Below, piece by piece: positions 34,900 to 44,451 of a stretch of DNA of 64,000 bases; the stretch's first letter is position 1; every line of letters starts with the position of its first letter. The stretch is from NCBI GenBank assembly GCA_965227215.1, contig OZ245729.1, forward strand, positions 2,542,001-2,606,000, read 5' to 3'. The notes beneath the pieces are model-generated. The model saw nothing but the letters and a program-made list of their open reading frames with translations. It was not told the DNA's origin and did no database searches. The position numbers and the translations under genes are program-made. This DNA is from Gracilimonas sp965227215. Lineage in GTDB: Bacteria > Bacteroidota > Rhodothermia > Balneolales > Balneolaceae.

Positions 34900-36093
34900 A
34901 TGTTCATTAAAAGCAGATATCTGGTCTGTCTCACAATTATTTCTTTTATAACGGTGTCTTGTACAAGTGGTTATAGAATCATTAATGAAACAGCATCACA
35001 ACCCAGTGCTAATTTTATCGGAAAAGTTCTGGATCAGGAAACCGATAAACCGATTAGCAATGCAAAAATCTGGGTAGAGGGAACAACCATAAATACCTTG
35101 TCGGATAAAGATGGGGTCTATTCTTTGGAAATCCCTCAAGGTTATTATGAAATCCATGCAGAAGCGGAGGGTTATCAAGTTGGTCAAACTCGTGCAGCTG
35201 TAGAAAATATAGATGGCAGAATTCATGATTTCTTGCTTGAGAAAAAATTAAGCAGAGGCGGATACGAGGACTCCAATGCCGTTTCATCATTTCCAGATGA
35301 AACACAGAATGAAGAAAGTGAGAAAGCTAAGGAAGCTTCTGATAAACAGCAGAAAATTGAAAAGTTTATTAACTACTACATAAATGACAATTTAGACTGT
35401 GAGCTTGTAAATCCTCAGGCACTAACTTTCACTGATTACGATGAAGAAACTTTGTGGGTGAAGGGGCCTATAGATCTTATTGTTCTGAACAGAGAGTTAG
35501 GTTATAGGATTAACATAACACTCAATGAGTATGTTTCGAAAGAATACAGTGGGATTGTTGGTTTAAATGTAGATGCGGATTATTTCTTTGAAGAAATGAC
35601 TCCAAAAGACCAAGAGGAAGAAAAAATATGGGAAAAAAATAGGCGCAAGTATTTTAAGGGTTCTCTGCGTCATTTTTTAATAGCTATGGCTAGCGATAAA
35701 TCTCCTTTATTTTTTGGGTATAGACTTTATTCGGGGCAATTTGTTAACAGTACATCTGCAATGGCCTATTCTTCTTCAAGCGTAACAGATGTTGAAAAGC
35801 AAAAATACGAAGTGGTATTCCCTAATAATCTAAACGGGAATAATATTTTTAAATTTGATGAGGAGATGAGAGTAGAATACGTTGAGAAAGATGTAGTAGA
35901 TCCTCACAATATTATGGGATTGAACATGTATAAACATCAAACTTCCTGGATAACCTTAAACTCTGAAACTGTAGAGTTTTCAGATACCGGATTTTTTGAA
36001 AGTCCACGAGCTGTGGAAATTAAAGGAGTTTGGCGGTATACACCGGTTTGTAAAATGGTTCCCGGGGATTATCTTCCCGAAATAGACAAATAG
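34900..36093 (+). CDS. Lipoprotein with carboxypeptidase-regulatory-like domain
   Basis: A 397-residue protein. The lipoprotein signal ends ISFITVSCTSG (Cys21). Residues ~40-115 form a CarboxypepD_reg-like beta-sandwich (GKVLDQETDKPISNAKIWVEG, then DGVYSLEIPQGYYEIHAEAEGY). The remaining ~270 residues are not recognised; they contain a long acidic segment and a central WVKGPIDLIVLNRELGYRI block. The gene is AT-rich and stands alone, 2 nt from the convergent msrB stop. Confidence 0.78.
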   Translation: MFIKSRYLVCLTIISFITVSCTSGYRIINETASQPSANFIGKVLDQETDKPISNAKIWVEGTTINTLSDKDGVYSLEIPQGYYEIHAEAEGYQVGQTRAAVENIDGRIHDFLLEKKLSRGGYEDSNAVSSFPDETQNEESEKAKEASDKQQKIEKFINYYINDNLDCELVNPQALTFTDYDEETLWVKGPIDLIVLNRELGYRINITLNEYVSKEYSGIVGLNVDADYFFEEMTPKDQEEEKIWEKNRRKYFKGSLRHFLIAMASDKSPLFFGYRLYSGQFVNSTSAMAYSSSSVTDVEKQKYEVVFPNNLNGNNIFKFDEEMRVEYVEKDVVDPHNIMGLNMYKHQTSWITLNSETVEFSDTGFFESPRAVEIKGVWRYTPVCKMVPGDYLPEIDK

Positions 36094-36095
36094 CG

Positions 36096-36548
36096 TTATT
36101 CGGTTTCTTCTACTTTCTCCAAGCTAACCGCATTCATACAGTAGCGCAATCCACTGGGTTCCGGTCCGTCTGGGAAAACATGGCCCAAGTGGGCATCACA
36201 CACATTGCAAAGAGCTTCTATCCGCACCATACCGTGTGAGGTATCCATTTCATATTTCACGGCATTTTCTTTGACGGGCTGGGTAAAGGAAGGCCAGCCG
36301 GAGCCACTTTCAAATTTGGTGGTTCCATCAAAAAGCTCTGTGCCACAGCATACACAGGCATATAAGCCGGGATCAAACCGATGGCACATGTCGCTGGAGC
36401 CGGGGCGTTCGGTTCCTTTCAATCGGGTGATGGCGAATTGTTCATCGGTCAGTTGCAGTTTCCATTCTTCATCGGTCCTCTCAACTCTGCGACTTGGGTC
36501 GGGGTTACCGTTTTTTGCAAAATCTTGTAGGTCTTTCCAGGTAAGCAT
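36096..36548 (-). CDS. msrB: Peptide methionine-R-sulfoxide reductase
   Basis: A 150-residue enzyme that reduces the R form of methionine sulfoxide. The structural zinc is held by C65/C68 in YACVCCG and C114/C117 in CNVCDAH. The catalytic Cys is C137 in GLRYCMNAVSL. In the SGSGWPSF motif Ser83 replaces the resolving Cys found in SGCGWPSF, a known variant that needs another resolving thiol. It follows the DUF1460 gene by 16 nt. Confidence 0.94.
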   Translation of the reverse strand: MLTWKDLQDFAKNGNPDPSRRVERTDEEWKLQLTDEQFAITRLKGTERPGSSDMCHRFDPGLYACVCCGTELFDGTTKFESGSGWPSFTQPVKENAVKYEMDTSHGMVRIEALCNVCDAHLGHVFPDGPEPSGLRYCMNAVSLEKVEETE

Positions 36549-36564
36549 ATGTTAAAAAAATGTA

Positions 36565-37455
36565 TCAATTTAAATTATTCACCGGGCGAGCAATCATGAT
36601 TCCGGTATTCTTTGAATTTGGTTTGAGAAAGAAACTTAGCGGCTCGTCAGAAACTTCAACTTTCAGGTTTGATTGGGAGGCGTGCATCAGGTGTAGCTTC
36701 CCCTCAACTTCTACCAGAACACCAACGTGAGCTACATCCAACCCTTCAATGCTGGTGGTCAACCCGATGATATCCCCCTCACGTAACAGATGCATTTTGT
36801 CATCAATTTCTTCCTTAGGGATATAGAAATAATTTTTACCGGAAATTTCCTTCTCCTGCTCTGCAACAACAGAAATGAAAGCAGGGTTTCTCTGAAGGTG
36901 CTTATAACTGTCGGGGTGGGTTGACATAAAATTAACCTCAACATCAAGGGGGGCACCAAAACTATCGGCGGGAGTTGAAACAAGATTGTTGGCGGCGTTG
37001 TTGTAAATCCAATCACTGAAATAATGCAGGCGGGTTGGGTAATCTCCTTTCTTACCATCACGGTAGCGGATTTTCTCGAGCTCTTGTGTATATCGCTCAA
37101 AAGTGGCCTGATCTGACTTTAATGTTCGTGCCAGGGCAAGCAAGTTTTCTGCATAGGTAGTACAATCTAAATCCCTTAAATTGACAATCAGCTTCTCTTC
37201 ATCGGTTACTTCCAACGCATGAGCGACATACTCATTCCCCAAAAAATATCGCCCGATATCCGGGATCAGCTTATGGATAGGCTGATCTTTTTTGGGTTCA
37301 AATTTTTGAATGATATCCGAGAAAATCGCCACATCCTGTTGCGTATATACGATATCATCAGGTAGTTTTTGCTCTAAAGTATCGGTATTCTGAGCAAAAG
37401 CATGGCTGCTTAAAGCCACAATGAACATTGCAAGAAAAGTCAGATTAGTTTTCAC
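36565..37455 (-). CDS. DUF1460 family (NlpC/P60-like) exported protein
   Basis: About 296 residues with a signal peptide (LTFLAMFIVALSSHAFAQ). It matches DUF1460, an amidase-like papain fold linked to cell-wall peptide processing. The likely nucleophile Cys is in LRDLDCTTYAEN, and the candidate His is in LDVAHVGVLVEVEGKLHLMHAS. The frame can be read from TTG at 37488; GTG at 37455 puts the signal peptide at the very N-terminus and is preferred. It is upstream of msrB in the same unit. Confidence 0.85.
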   Translation of the reverse strand: MKTNLTFLAMFIVALSSHAFAQNTDTLEQKLPDDIVYTQQDVAIFSDIIQKFEPKKDQPIHKLIPDIGRYFLGNEYVAHALEVTDEEKLIVNLRDLDCTTYAENLLALARTLKSDQATFERYTQELEKIRYRDGKKGDYPTRLHYFSDWIYNNAANNLVSTPADSFGAPLDVEVNFMSTHPDSYKHLQRNPAFISVVAEQEKEISGKNYFYIPKEEIDDKMHLLREGDIIGLTTSIEGLDVAHVGVLVEVEGKLHLMHASQSNLKVEVSDEPLSFFLKPNSKNTGIMIARPVNNLN

Positions 37456-37513
37456 AACTGTGGGTTTTAAATTTGCTGTTATCACCAATAGTAAGAATTA
37501 ATTTGGTAACAGA

Positions 37514-39433
37514 TTATTGTGTTTTGTCTGATTCAGCTTTCTCAAGCAATCCATCTACTTCTTTCCCTGATATTTCTTCTTTTTCGAGGAGCAGATTGGC
37601 GACCCGATCTAACACTTCCCGATGCTCTTTTAGAGTATTCAGAGCACGGTTAAATGCCTCCTCTGATATTTTTTGAACCTCTTCATCAATTTCGCGGGCT
37701 GTTGAATCACTGTATTCCCGCTGGCGACTCATATCCCTGCCTAAAAACACTTCCTGTTCTTCGCTACCGAAGGACACATGTCCAAAACGGTCGCTCATGC
37801 CTAAGTCGAGTACCATTTTTCGGGAGAGTTTGGCTACCTGCTTCAGGTCGTCCTGAGCTCCACTGGTAGATGTTTCAAAAATGAGGTCTTCAGCGGCTCT
37901 TCCTCCCATAATGACAGCTAGACGGTCGAGGAGATATTCTCTTTTGTAAATATATTTTTCTTTCTCCGGCAGTTGCTGGGTTACGCCCATTGCTTTGCCT
38001 CTGGGTATGATTGTGACCTTGTGGATAGGGTCGGAGTGGGGCAAGATAGCAGCTACCAATGCGTGTCCTGCTTCATGGTAGGCCAGCATTTTCTTCTCGT
38101 CGTCGTCGATGGTGATACCATCCCGCTCAAGTCCCATCAACACTTTGTCGCGGGCTTTGTCAATATCCTCCATTTGGATTTGCTTTCGCTTATTTCTACC
38201 GGCATACAGAGAAGCTTCATTCAGTAAATTTTCAAGGTCGGCACCGCTGAAGCCGGGAGTGCTTCGGGCAATCTTTTCCAGATCAACGTTATCTCCGAAG
38301 GGTTTTCCTTTGGCGTGAATTTTGAGGATTTCGTGTCGAGCCGATTGCTTGGGTAGATTTACGGTAATTCGCCGGTCAAACCTTCCGGGGCGTAATAAGG
38401 CTTTATCCAAAATATCCGGCCGGTTGGTTGCGGCCATCACCACCACACTTTCGGTAGGTTCAAAACCGTCCAGCTCCGAGAGCAGCTGATTCAGGGTTTG
38501 CTCGCGTTCATCATGTCCACCCCCGAGCCCGGCTCCACGTCTGCGCCCGATGGAGTCAATTTCATCAATAAAAATAATGCTGGGTGCCGACTCTTTTGCT
38601 TTGTCAAACATATCCCGGACACGCTTAGCTCCAACACCCACAAACATTTCCATGAAATCTGAACCGGAAATACTGTAAAAGGGAACGTCAGCTTCTCCGG
38701 CAGCGGCTTTGGCCATCAGTGTTTTACCTGTGCCCGGCGGGCCAACCATAAGCAATCCTTTCGGTAATTTTGCGCCAATTTCTTTAAAGCGTTCCGGTTC
38801 TTTTAAAAACTCAATGATTTCCTGCAGTTCTTTCTTTGCATTATCAAGACCTGCTACGTCATCAAAGGTAGTATCCTGTTTTTCCGGTTCCTGCAGCTTT
38901 GCTTTACTTTTACCGATGTTGAGAATTCCCTGGCTTTGAGATTTCATCCGCTGGTAGAACATGAAACCCATGAACAGAATAAACAGAATAGGAAGGGTGA
39001 TAAGGACGATGTACCACCAATTGTGGTCCGATTCGGGGCGGGCGGAAACAGCTACATCATATTTTTCGAGTTGGGCATATAAGTTATCATCACCAAAAGA
39101 AGGAATGTAGGTAGAGAATTTTTTGGATTGAAGGGTGTCGCCTTCGGTTTCATTCAAAACCTGAGGAGATTTGAACTCTCCCTGAATATAATCTCCCTGA
39201 ACTTGAACGCGCTCTACATTTCCCTTATTTAGTTGCTTTCGAAATTCTGAATATTCTATTTCGGCAGAGCCGGTGAATCCATCCCCCGACATATACCAGT
39301 TATAGAACAGGACGATCACTATCAGCCAGATAAGAGCGCTGGTCCAATTAAAGTTACCCGGTCTTTTTTTTGGCGACCATTTTCCGGTTTTCTTTTTCTT
39401 TTCTCTCTGCTTTTCCTGTTTTTCTTCAGACAA
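37514..39433 (-). CDS. ftsH: ATP-dependent zinc metalloprotease FtsH
   Basis: A 639-residue membrane-anchored AAA+ protease for quality control of membrane and short-lived proteins. Two membrane helices (about 30-48 and 140-160) flank a periplasmic domain. Walker A is GPPGTGKT (231-238), Walker B IIFIDEID (286-293), the second region of homology has ATNRPDILDKALLRPGRFDR, and the zinc site is HEAGH (453-457). It is upstream of, but separate from, DUF1460. Confidence 0.97.
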   Translation of the reverse strand: MSEEKQEKQREKKKKTGKWSPKKRPGNFNWTSALIWLIVIVLFYNWYMSGDGFTGSAEIEYSEFRKQLNKGNVERVQVQGDYIQGEFKSPQVLNETEGDTLQSKKFSTYIPSFGDDNLYAQLEKYDVAVSARPESDHNWWYIVLITLPILFILFMGFMFYQRMKSQSQGILNIGKSKAKLQEPEKQDTTFDDVAGLDNAKKELQEIIEFLKEPERFKEIGAKLPKGLLMVGPPGTGKTLMAKAAAGEADVPFYSISGSDFMEMFVGVGAKRVRDMFDKAKESAPSIIFIDEIDSIGRRRGAGLGGGHDEREQTLNQLLSELDGFEPTESVVVMAATNRPDILDKALLRPGRFDRRITVNLPKQSARHEILKIHAKGKPFGDNVDLEKIARSTPGFSGADLENLLNEASLYAGRNKRKQIQMEDIDKARDKVLMGLERDGITIDDDEKKMLAYHEAGHALVAAILPHSDPIHKVTIIPRGKAMGVTQQLPEKEKYIYKREYLLDRLAVIMGGRAAEDLIFETSTSGAQDDLKQVAKLSRKMVLDLGMSDRFGHVSFGSEEQEVFLGRDMSRQREYSDSTAREIDEEVQKISEEAFNRALNTLKEHREVLDRVANLLLEKEEISGKEVDGLLEKAESDKTQ

Positions 39434-39591
39434 ATCAGGTTCTTTTTGATTATTGTTCCAATAAAAGGTGTTGTATTTGCACCATTTAGAACAATGAAAG
39501 AGCCCGGTTTAGTTTCTTCAAACTATAACAACCTTGATTTATCCGAACCGGGTAATTAAATATTAATTTATAGGGTACTTTCTACTCAATG

Positions 39592-40941
39592 TCACTTCAG
39601 TAAATCAAAAATTTTACCGGCAAAAGCCTTAGCTGCCTCCGGTGATTTGCCTTCCGAGTAAATACGGATAATCGGTTCGGTGTTTGATTTCCGCAGATGA
39701 ACCCAGCCTTCAGCAAAATCTATCTTAACCCCATCAACGGTGTTGGGCTCGAGGCTGGAGAAGTGCTCTTTCACCATCTCGAGTACTTCGTCGGCATCTT
39801 TTCCAAGCTCATCAAGCTGTAATTTGTTTTTGCTCATGAAGTAATCCGGTAAGGTGGCTCTGTATTCGGATGAACTCATGTTTTTCTCCGTAAGCAGCTG
39901 CAGTATCATCGCGATGCCAACCAGAGCATCCCGGCCATAATGAAGGTCGGGACAAATCACCCCGCCATTACCTTCTCCCCCAATCACAGCTTCCTGTTCC
40001 TGCATTACTTTTACCACGTTAATTTCACCCACAGCTGAACGGTAGCAGGTTTGATCATACTTGCGGGCAACATCATCGGAAACCCGGGACGAGGACAAGT
40101 TTGTAGCACAAGCACCGGGGTTTTTGCTCAGAATAAAATCAAAGGCAGCAGCTTGGGTGTATTCTTCCCCAAAAAGCTTTCCGTTATTATCTACAAGGGC
40201 AAGGCGGTCGGCATCGGGATCAGTCACCACTCCCAGGTCGACTTGCTTTTCCTTAACTAACTCACAAATTTCGGTGAGATGCTCCGGCAAAGGTTCCGGG
40301 TTGTGTGGGAACAAACCGTTAGGGGTACAATGAATTTTATGGACCGTGTTTACCCCAAGTTTTTCCAACAATCGTGGGATGGCTTCCGAGCCGGCGCCAT
40401 TTACGGCATCCACGGCCACAGAAAAATCTTTCCCACCGATTTGATCAGCATGAATGTATGGAAGGTCTAAAATCTTCTCGATGTGGTGATCCAGTAAATC
40501 TTCGTCTTCCCTAATTACACCAATTTTGTTGTAAGGCTGATATTCAAACTGCTCGCTTTCTGAAATCCGAATTACTTCGTTGCCCTGATCGGCATCCAGG
40601 AATTCACTTTTGCTGTTCAATAACTTGAGCGCATTCCATTGAGCCGGATTATGGCTGGCAGATATGATGATTCCACCGGCAGCTTTATGTTTCAAAACTC
40701 CCATAGCAACGGTTGGGGTTGGAACAACGCCGACTTTGATGACATCACAACCAACAGAAGCCAACGTAGCTGCGATGATGTCTTCACAAATTTTGCCGGT
40801 TACGCGGGAGTCTCGCCCCACAACTACGGTTCCACCTTTCAGCCATGTTCCGTAGGCGGCCGTAAATCGGGTTAAGTTTTGTGGGGTGAGATCGGTTCCA
40901 AAAATGCCCCGGATGCCCGAGACGGATATCATTAATGCCAT
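39592..40941 (-). CDS. glmM: Phosphoglucosamine mutase-like phosphohexomutase
   Basis: A 449-residue alpha-D-phosphohexomutase. The phospho-Ser motif is ISASHNPAQWNALKLL (S96), the Mg site is DPDADRLALVD, and the phosphate-binding end is RKSNTEPIIRIYSEGK. The N-terminal VSGIRGIFGTDLTP is typical. GlmM converts glucosamine-6-P to glucosamine-1-P for peptidoglycan; a phosphomannomutase role cannot be excluded. It starts 6 nt after the SGNH-TPR gene and is last in a four-gene unit. A 7-bp CCCGGTT/AACCGGG repeat lies at 39503-39552. Confidence 0.88.
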   Translation of the reverse strand: MALMISVSGIRGIFGTDLTPQNLTRFTAAYGTWLKGGTVVVGRDSRVTGKICEDIIAATLASVGCDVIKVGVVPTPTVAMGVLKHKAAGGIIISASHNPAQWNALKLLNSKSEFLDADQGNEVIRISESEQFEYQPYNKIGVIREDEDLLDHHIEKILDLPYIHADQIGGKDFSVAVDAVNGAGSEAIPRLLEKLGVNTVHKIHCTPNGLFPHNPEPLPEHLTEICELVKEKQVDLGVVTDPDADRLALVDNNGKLFGEEYTQAAAFDFILSKNPGACATNLSSSRVSDDVARKYDQTCYRSAVGEINVVKVMQEQEAVIGGEGNGGVICPDLHYGRDALVGIAMILQLLTEKNMSSSEYRATLPDYFMSKNKLQLDELGKDADEVLEMVKEHFSSLEPNTVDGVKIDFAEGWVHLRKSNTEPIIRIYSEGKSPEAAKAFAGKIFDLLK

Positions 40942-40947
40942 GATGAA

Positions 40948-42951
40948 TTAGTTTCTTCTTGAGTTTATAATTCTTTCGAGTTGTTGTTTCCACTGCTGAA
41001 TGCCGGGATAATCGGGATTCAGCTCAATGACGCGATTTGCGATTTCCAGTGCTTTCTCAAATTCACGATTGGTCCCGTAAGCCCCGGAAAGATTATACAA
41101 CATCTGTGGGTCTTTGGGGTTGATTTGACGGGATTCTTCCAGAAAACGAATCGCTCCTTCCGCATTACCCTTGTTAAGCTCTATCGATCCCAGCATTTTG
41201 GTGATGAATGCCTCGCGAGGAGCCAGTTCATAAGCTTTTCGCAGATATGGTTCAGCAGCGGTATAATCATTTTGATTAATCAGCATCCGGGCAGCATAAA
41301 CATAGGGAGAGTCGTTCCAGGGTTGATTTCGGATCAGTCCTTTGTATTCCTGCAGAGCCTTATCAATCATCCCCTGGTTTTTATAATAATTGCCCAATTC
41401 TACTTTAGCAGCATCCCAGCGCACATTTTTGTGGACTACTCCAAAAGCAAGGCTGTCAACCATTCCATCCGGTTCATAGCTGAATTGGTAGGGAGTTCCT
41501 CTTCCATCAATTACAAAAGGAAATCCTTGTTTCAATGTACGAAGCCGGTGATGGACGATCCTGTTGTCAAAATCAGAGATATGCATCTTCTCAAAGTAGG
41601 TTTCTTGATTCAGATCTTCCGTTGAAGCCAGCCCTTGTTCAGTCAAATCACCAAGCAGGGTTTCCGCAAAATTCCTGCCCATCAAAAAATAGCCTTCCTG
41701 ATTAGGGTGAAGATGTTCAAGCATCAGGCTATTTCCAATGATGCCGTCCGGAGAAGCCATTTCAAAGTCAGCATGAACCGGCACCAAGGTTGTGTTGGTG
41801 TAAGTTTCTGAAAGTGAGTTTATGATGTTGTTTATATCAGAAGGAGCCCGGAATTTAAGTCCGTCCAGATCTTTGGCATATTCAAATTGAACTTTGGCTG
41901 CTGCTGTATCACCGTTCTGATAAAGAGTCGAAGCTTCCCGGTAAATTTCATCCGCAGGCGGATTCTGATCCTCATCAATAGAAACAAACGGCGGCTGATC
42001 TTTTACATTGCTGGCAATGGTTGAGAGGTACACCGGCACATCTTCATCGGCAAACTTCTCTATGATAGCTTCCATATTACTTCGAAACTGAATCATAGCC
42101 AGCTCATATTCAGGTCCGTTTAATTCTATAGATTGGTCGCTGATAATCCGTTCCATGAGCGTTCCGGTTGCAGGTTCCTCATCACTGAGAGTTGAGGCAA
42201 TCCATTGCCCTGAATTCACAATCATCTCCCGCAGCAACATGAATGTTTTAAAACGCTGAAGTTTTAAATAAAAGCGAACAAAGCCGGGAAAGGCCCCCAG
42301 GTTCTCATTAGACCCAACTCCAAGGGCGCCATAAAATTCATTATGCCCCGCATAAATCATGATGGCATCCGGTTGCTGTTCCAGGATTTCATCCACCTGG
42401 TCGAAAAGGGTATAGGTGCTGATGGCTGAGGTCGCTACGTTCACAACTTCTACCTTCTGCTCGGGCATGGCATCGGAAAGGATGTCTCTCACCACTCTGG
42501 AAAAGGTGCCATTATATCCATACGGATAACCGGCCGCACTGGAACCGCCCATCGCAAAAACACGAAATCCATTTTCCGGCTTTTGTTGAAGAAAAACATC
42601 GGATGATGGATTTGGGATGGTTTTAGTGTAGAAGAAATAGCGGGCAGCAAAGTTCGGGTTGGGCATCAAATATTCATCCTGAGGAATGTTGGGATCAATG
42701 AATAGATCTGTATTCCCCATATAATCCACTCCCCGCAGCACAACCTCCAAAATAATAAAGAATAAAACCGGGATTGATAAGGTGATGGCGTAGAAAGCGG
42801 CTTTCTTCTTAACCGAAAGTGGTTCGCTTATTTCATCGATGTAGGCCTGAACATCTTCCTTATCCTGATTTAATTTCTCAGCAATTTCGGCAGCACTTTT
42901 CTTTTCGTAATGCTTTCGGATGTATGCTTTAGCCTTATTGGTCAGGGACAT
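40948..42951 (-). CDS. SGNH-hydrolase-like membrane protein with TPR repeats
   Basis: A 667-residue protein. An N-terminal cytoplasmic helix bundle (1-50) is followed by one membrane helix (about 52-70, FYAITLSIPVLFFIILEVVL). The outer part has GDSL/SGNH blocks: the nucleophile in AMGGSSAAGY, the block III-like GHNEFYGALG and the His-containing LEHLHPNQEGYF. From about 510 it has TPR-like helices (YLRKAYELAPREAFI and similar repeats). It may deacylate or acylate an envelope glycan, which is inference. It starts 2 nt after the adenosyltransferase gene. Confidence 0.8.
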   Translation of the reverse strand: MSLTNKAKAYIRKHYEKKSAAEIAEKLNQDKEDVQAYIDEISEPLSVKKKAAFYAITLSIPVLFFIILEVVLRGVDYMGNTDLFIDPNIPQDEYLMPNPNFAARYFFYTKTIPNPSSDVFLQQKPENGFRVFAMGGSSAAGYPYGYNGTFSRVVRDILSDAMPEQKVEVVNVATSAISTYTLFDQVDEILEQQPDAIMIYAGHNEFYGALGVGSNENLGAFPGFVRFYLKLQRFKTFMLLREMIVNSGQWIASTLSDEEPATGTLMERIISDQSIELNGPEYELAMIQFRSNMEAIIEKFADEDVPVYLSTIASNVKDQPPFVSIDEDQNPPADEIYREASTLYQNGDTAAAKVQFEYAKDLDGLKFRAPSDINNIINSLSETYTNTTLVPVHADFEMASPDGIIGNSLMLEHLHPNQEGYFLMGRNFAETLLGDLTEQGLASTEDLNQETYFEKMHISDFDNRIVHHRLRTLKQGFPFVIDGRGTPYQFSYEPDGMVDSLAFGVVHKNVRWDAAKVELGNYYKNQGMIDKALQEYKGLIRNQPWNDSPYVYAARMLINQNDYTAAEPYLRKAYELAPREAFITKMLGSIELNKGNAEGAIRFLEESRQINPKDPQMLYNLSGAYGTNREFEKALEIANRVIELNPDYPGIQQWKQQLERIINSRRN

Positions 42952-42953
42952 GC

Positions 42954-43499
42954 TTATCGTGCTGGTATCCAGGTTTTCTCTTCGGTACCTGCTTCTTTGT
43001 TTTCAAAACGGGCAAGCACAAACAGGAAGTCAGAAAGCCGGTTAATATACATGATAGCCACTTCTGATATTTCTTCTTCATGCCGGCACTCTACGGTAAT
43101 GCGTTCAGCCCGTCGGCACACGGTTCGGGCAAAATGTAACGTGGCTCCGGTTTCAGCTCCTCCCGGTAAGATAAAGTTCTTGAGTGGCTCTAAGGTTTCC
43201 TCCATTTCATCAATGGCATTTTCCAGAAATTCAACTTCCGACTGGCCGATACGTTCAATCCGTACTTTCTTAGATTGAGGTGTTGCAAGGTCGGCTCCCA
43301 GCACAAAAAGCTGTTGCTGAACCTTTTCAATAAGTTCAGCCCCCTTTTCTGATAAGCCATGAGCGGCAGCCATACCTAAAATGGAATTCAGTTCGTCTAC
43401 GGTGCCGTATGCATCGATACGCTTGGAGCTTTTGGAAACGCGCTGTCCGCCAAACAGGGAAGTATTTCCGCTATCGCCTTTCTTGGTATATATTTTCAT
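42954..43499 (-). CDS. PduO-type cob(I)yrinic acid a,c-diamide adenosyltransferase
   Basis: A 181-residue ATP:corrinoid adenosyltransferase that makes adenosylcobalamin. Signature segments are YTKKGDSGNTSLFGGQRV, RIDAYGTVDELNSILG and ARTVCRRAERIT. The cofactor implies B12-dependent enzymes elsewhere in the genome. It is second in the unit, 42 nt after the YigZ-like gene. Confidence 0.93.
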   Translation of the reverse strand: MKIYTKKGDSGNTSLFGGQRVSKSSKRIDAYGTVDELNSILGMAAAHGLSEKGAELIEKVQQQLFVLGADLATPQSKKVRIERIGQSEVEFLENAIDEMEETLEPLKNFILPGGAETGATLHFARTVCRRAERITVECRHEEEISEVAIMYINRLSDFLFVLARFENKEAGTEEKTWIPAR

Positions 43500-43541
43500 A
43501 ACATTTTTTTTCAGAAAATAGGGGTTTGGATGGTAAGTTTC

Positions 43542-44156
43542 TTAACCGGCAATGAAATGTTCTTCCTGTTTCTCAAACGTAATGTTGAGATGCTCTAAGC
43601 CATTAAGTTCTTTTTCAAAGCGGGGTGCTGTTTTGATGGGGCAAGCAACTTTCAATGTGACATGTTCGAGGTACTCTGATTTCATAACCTTCAATGCATA
43701 AAAGTTAATCAACTGCTGAATTCTGTTTTCTTCCGGGTAGGGATAATGAACCTCAAAAATGCGAACAGGTTTAATGGAAATCAGGTCCGCTTTCTCCAAA
43801 CACTGTTTGGCAGCCAACCCATATGCTTCAATCAATCCGGACTTGCCCAACTTAGTACCACCATAATACCTGACTACTACAATGCCTGCATTGACAACCT
43901 CAAAAGACCTAAGCTGATTCAGGATAGGGAGACCAGCGGTGCCGTAAGGTTCACCATCATCGGTGCTGAATTCTTTGGGTTGAGCCGGATTTAATCGCCA
44001 GCCGTAGCAATGGTGGGTTGCATCCGGATATTTGGATTTGAGTATATCCAGCTGTCCTGCAAAAGCCTCTTCCGAATCAGCCGGAAATAAAAAACCCAGA
44101 AACTTGGAGCCGCGCTCACGAAAACTGCTTTCGAAAGAATTTTTTATGCTATACAT
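43542..44156 (-). CDS. YigZ/IMPACT family protein
   Basis: A 204-residue protein with the UPF0029 domain: FESSFRERGSKFLGFLFP at the N-terminus, ATHHCYGWRL, and the signature DDGEPYGTAGLPIL with VVVRYYGGTKLG. The C-terminal domain is ferredoxin-like. Cellular role is unclear; eukaryotic IMPACT regulates translation. It is first in the operon with the adenosyltransferase. Confidence 0.92.
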   Translation of the reverse strand: MYSIKNSFESSFRERGSKFLGFLFPADSEEAFAGQLDILKSKYPDATHHCYGWRLNPAQPKEFSTDDGEPYGTAGLPILNQLRSFEVVNAGIVVVRYYGGTKLGKSGLIEAYGLAAKQCLEKADLISIKPVRIFEVHYPYPEENRIQQLINFYALKVMKSEYLEHVTLKVACPIKTAPRFEKELNGLEHLNITFEKQEEHFIAG

Positions 44157-44451
44157 ATTCTGGACTTAAGATGCAGCCAAAGGTAGCAGGAGAATAGACG
44201 AAAGTCATATTTCATAATATAAATCTGCATTGCCTCGCTCAGGGCAGTGCAAACAAATGGGCGTAATGGAATTAGAAGAATATGATAGCTGCGAAGGTTT
44301 ATTTAGAAGTAATCTGCCTTGTTATTCAGACTGGAAAAAGCGATTTTCACGGCGCAGTTAAGCTTTGTTGAAGTTTCACTTAAAATTGAAACTAAGCTCA
44401 GTAAGCCACTGTTTTATTAGCTCAAATTGAAATTATTTAAGACGCAATTAC
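44157..44451. other. Divergent promoter region of the sdh operon, no gene
   Basis: A 295-nt spacer between yigZ and sdhC, which point away from each other, so both promoters must lie here. It holds a hairpin at 44226-44251 (TGCATTGCC / GGCAGTGCA) and, about 60 nt before sdhC, an inverted repeat AGTTTCA (44372-44378) / TGAAACT (44387-44393) that could be an operator. A 34-codon frame at 44257-44361 is not supported. Confidence 0.5.

Noticed and set aside
39503..39552. CCCGGTT/AACCGGG repeat between ftsH and glmM
   Set aside because: Only 7 bp at 36-nt distance and no T-run; too weak to call a terminator or operator.
44257..44361. 34-codon ORF in the yigZ-sdhC spacer
   Set aside because: Short, no recognisable domain, likely chance; the region must hold two promoters.
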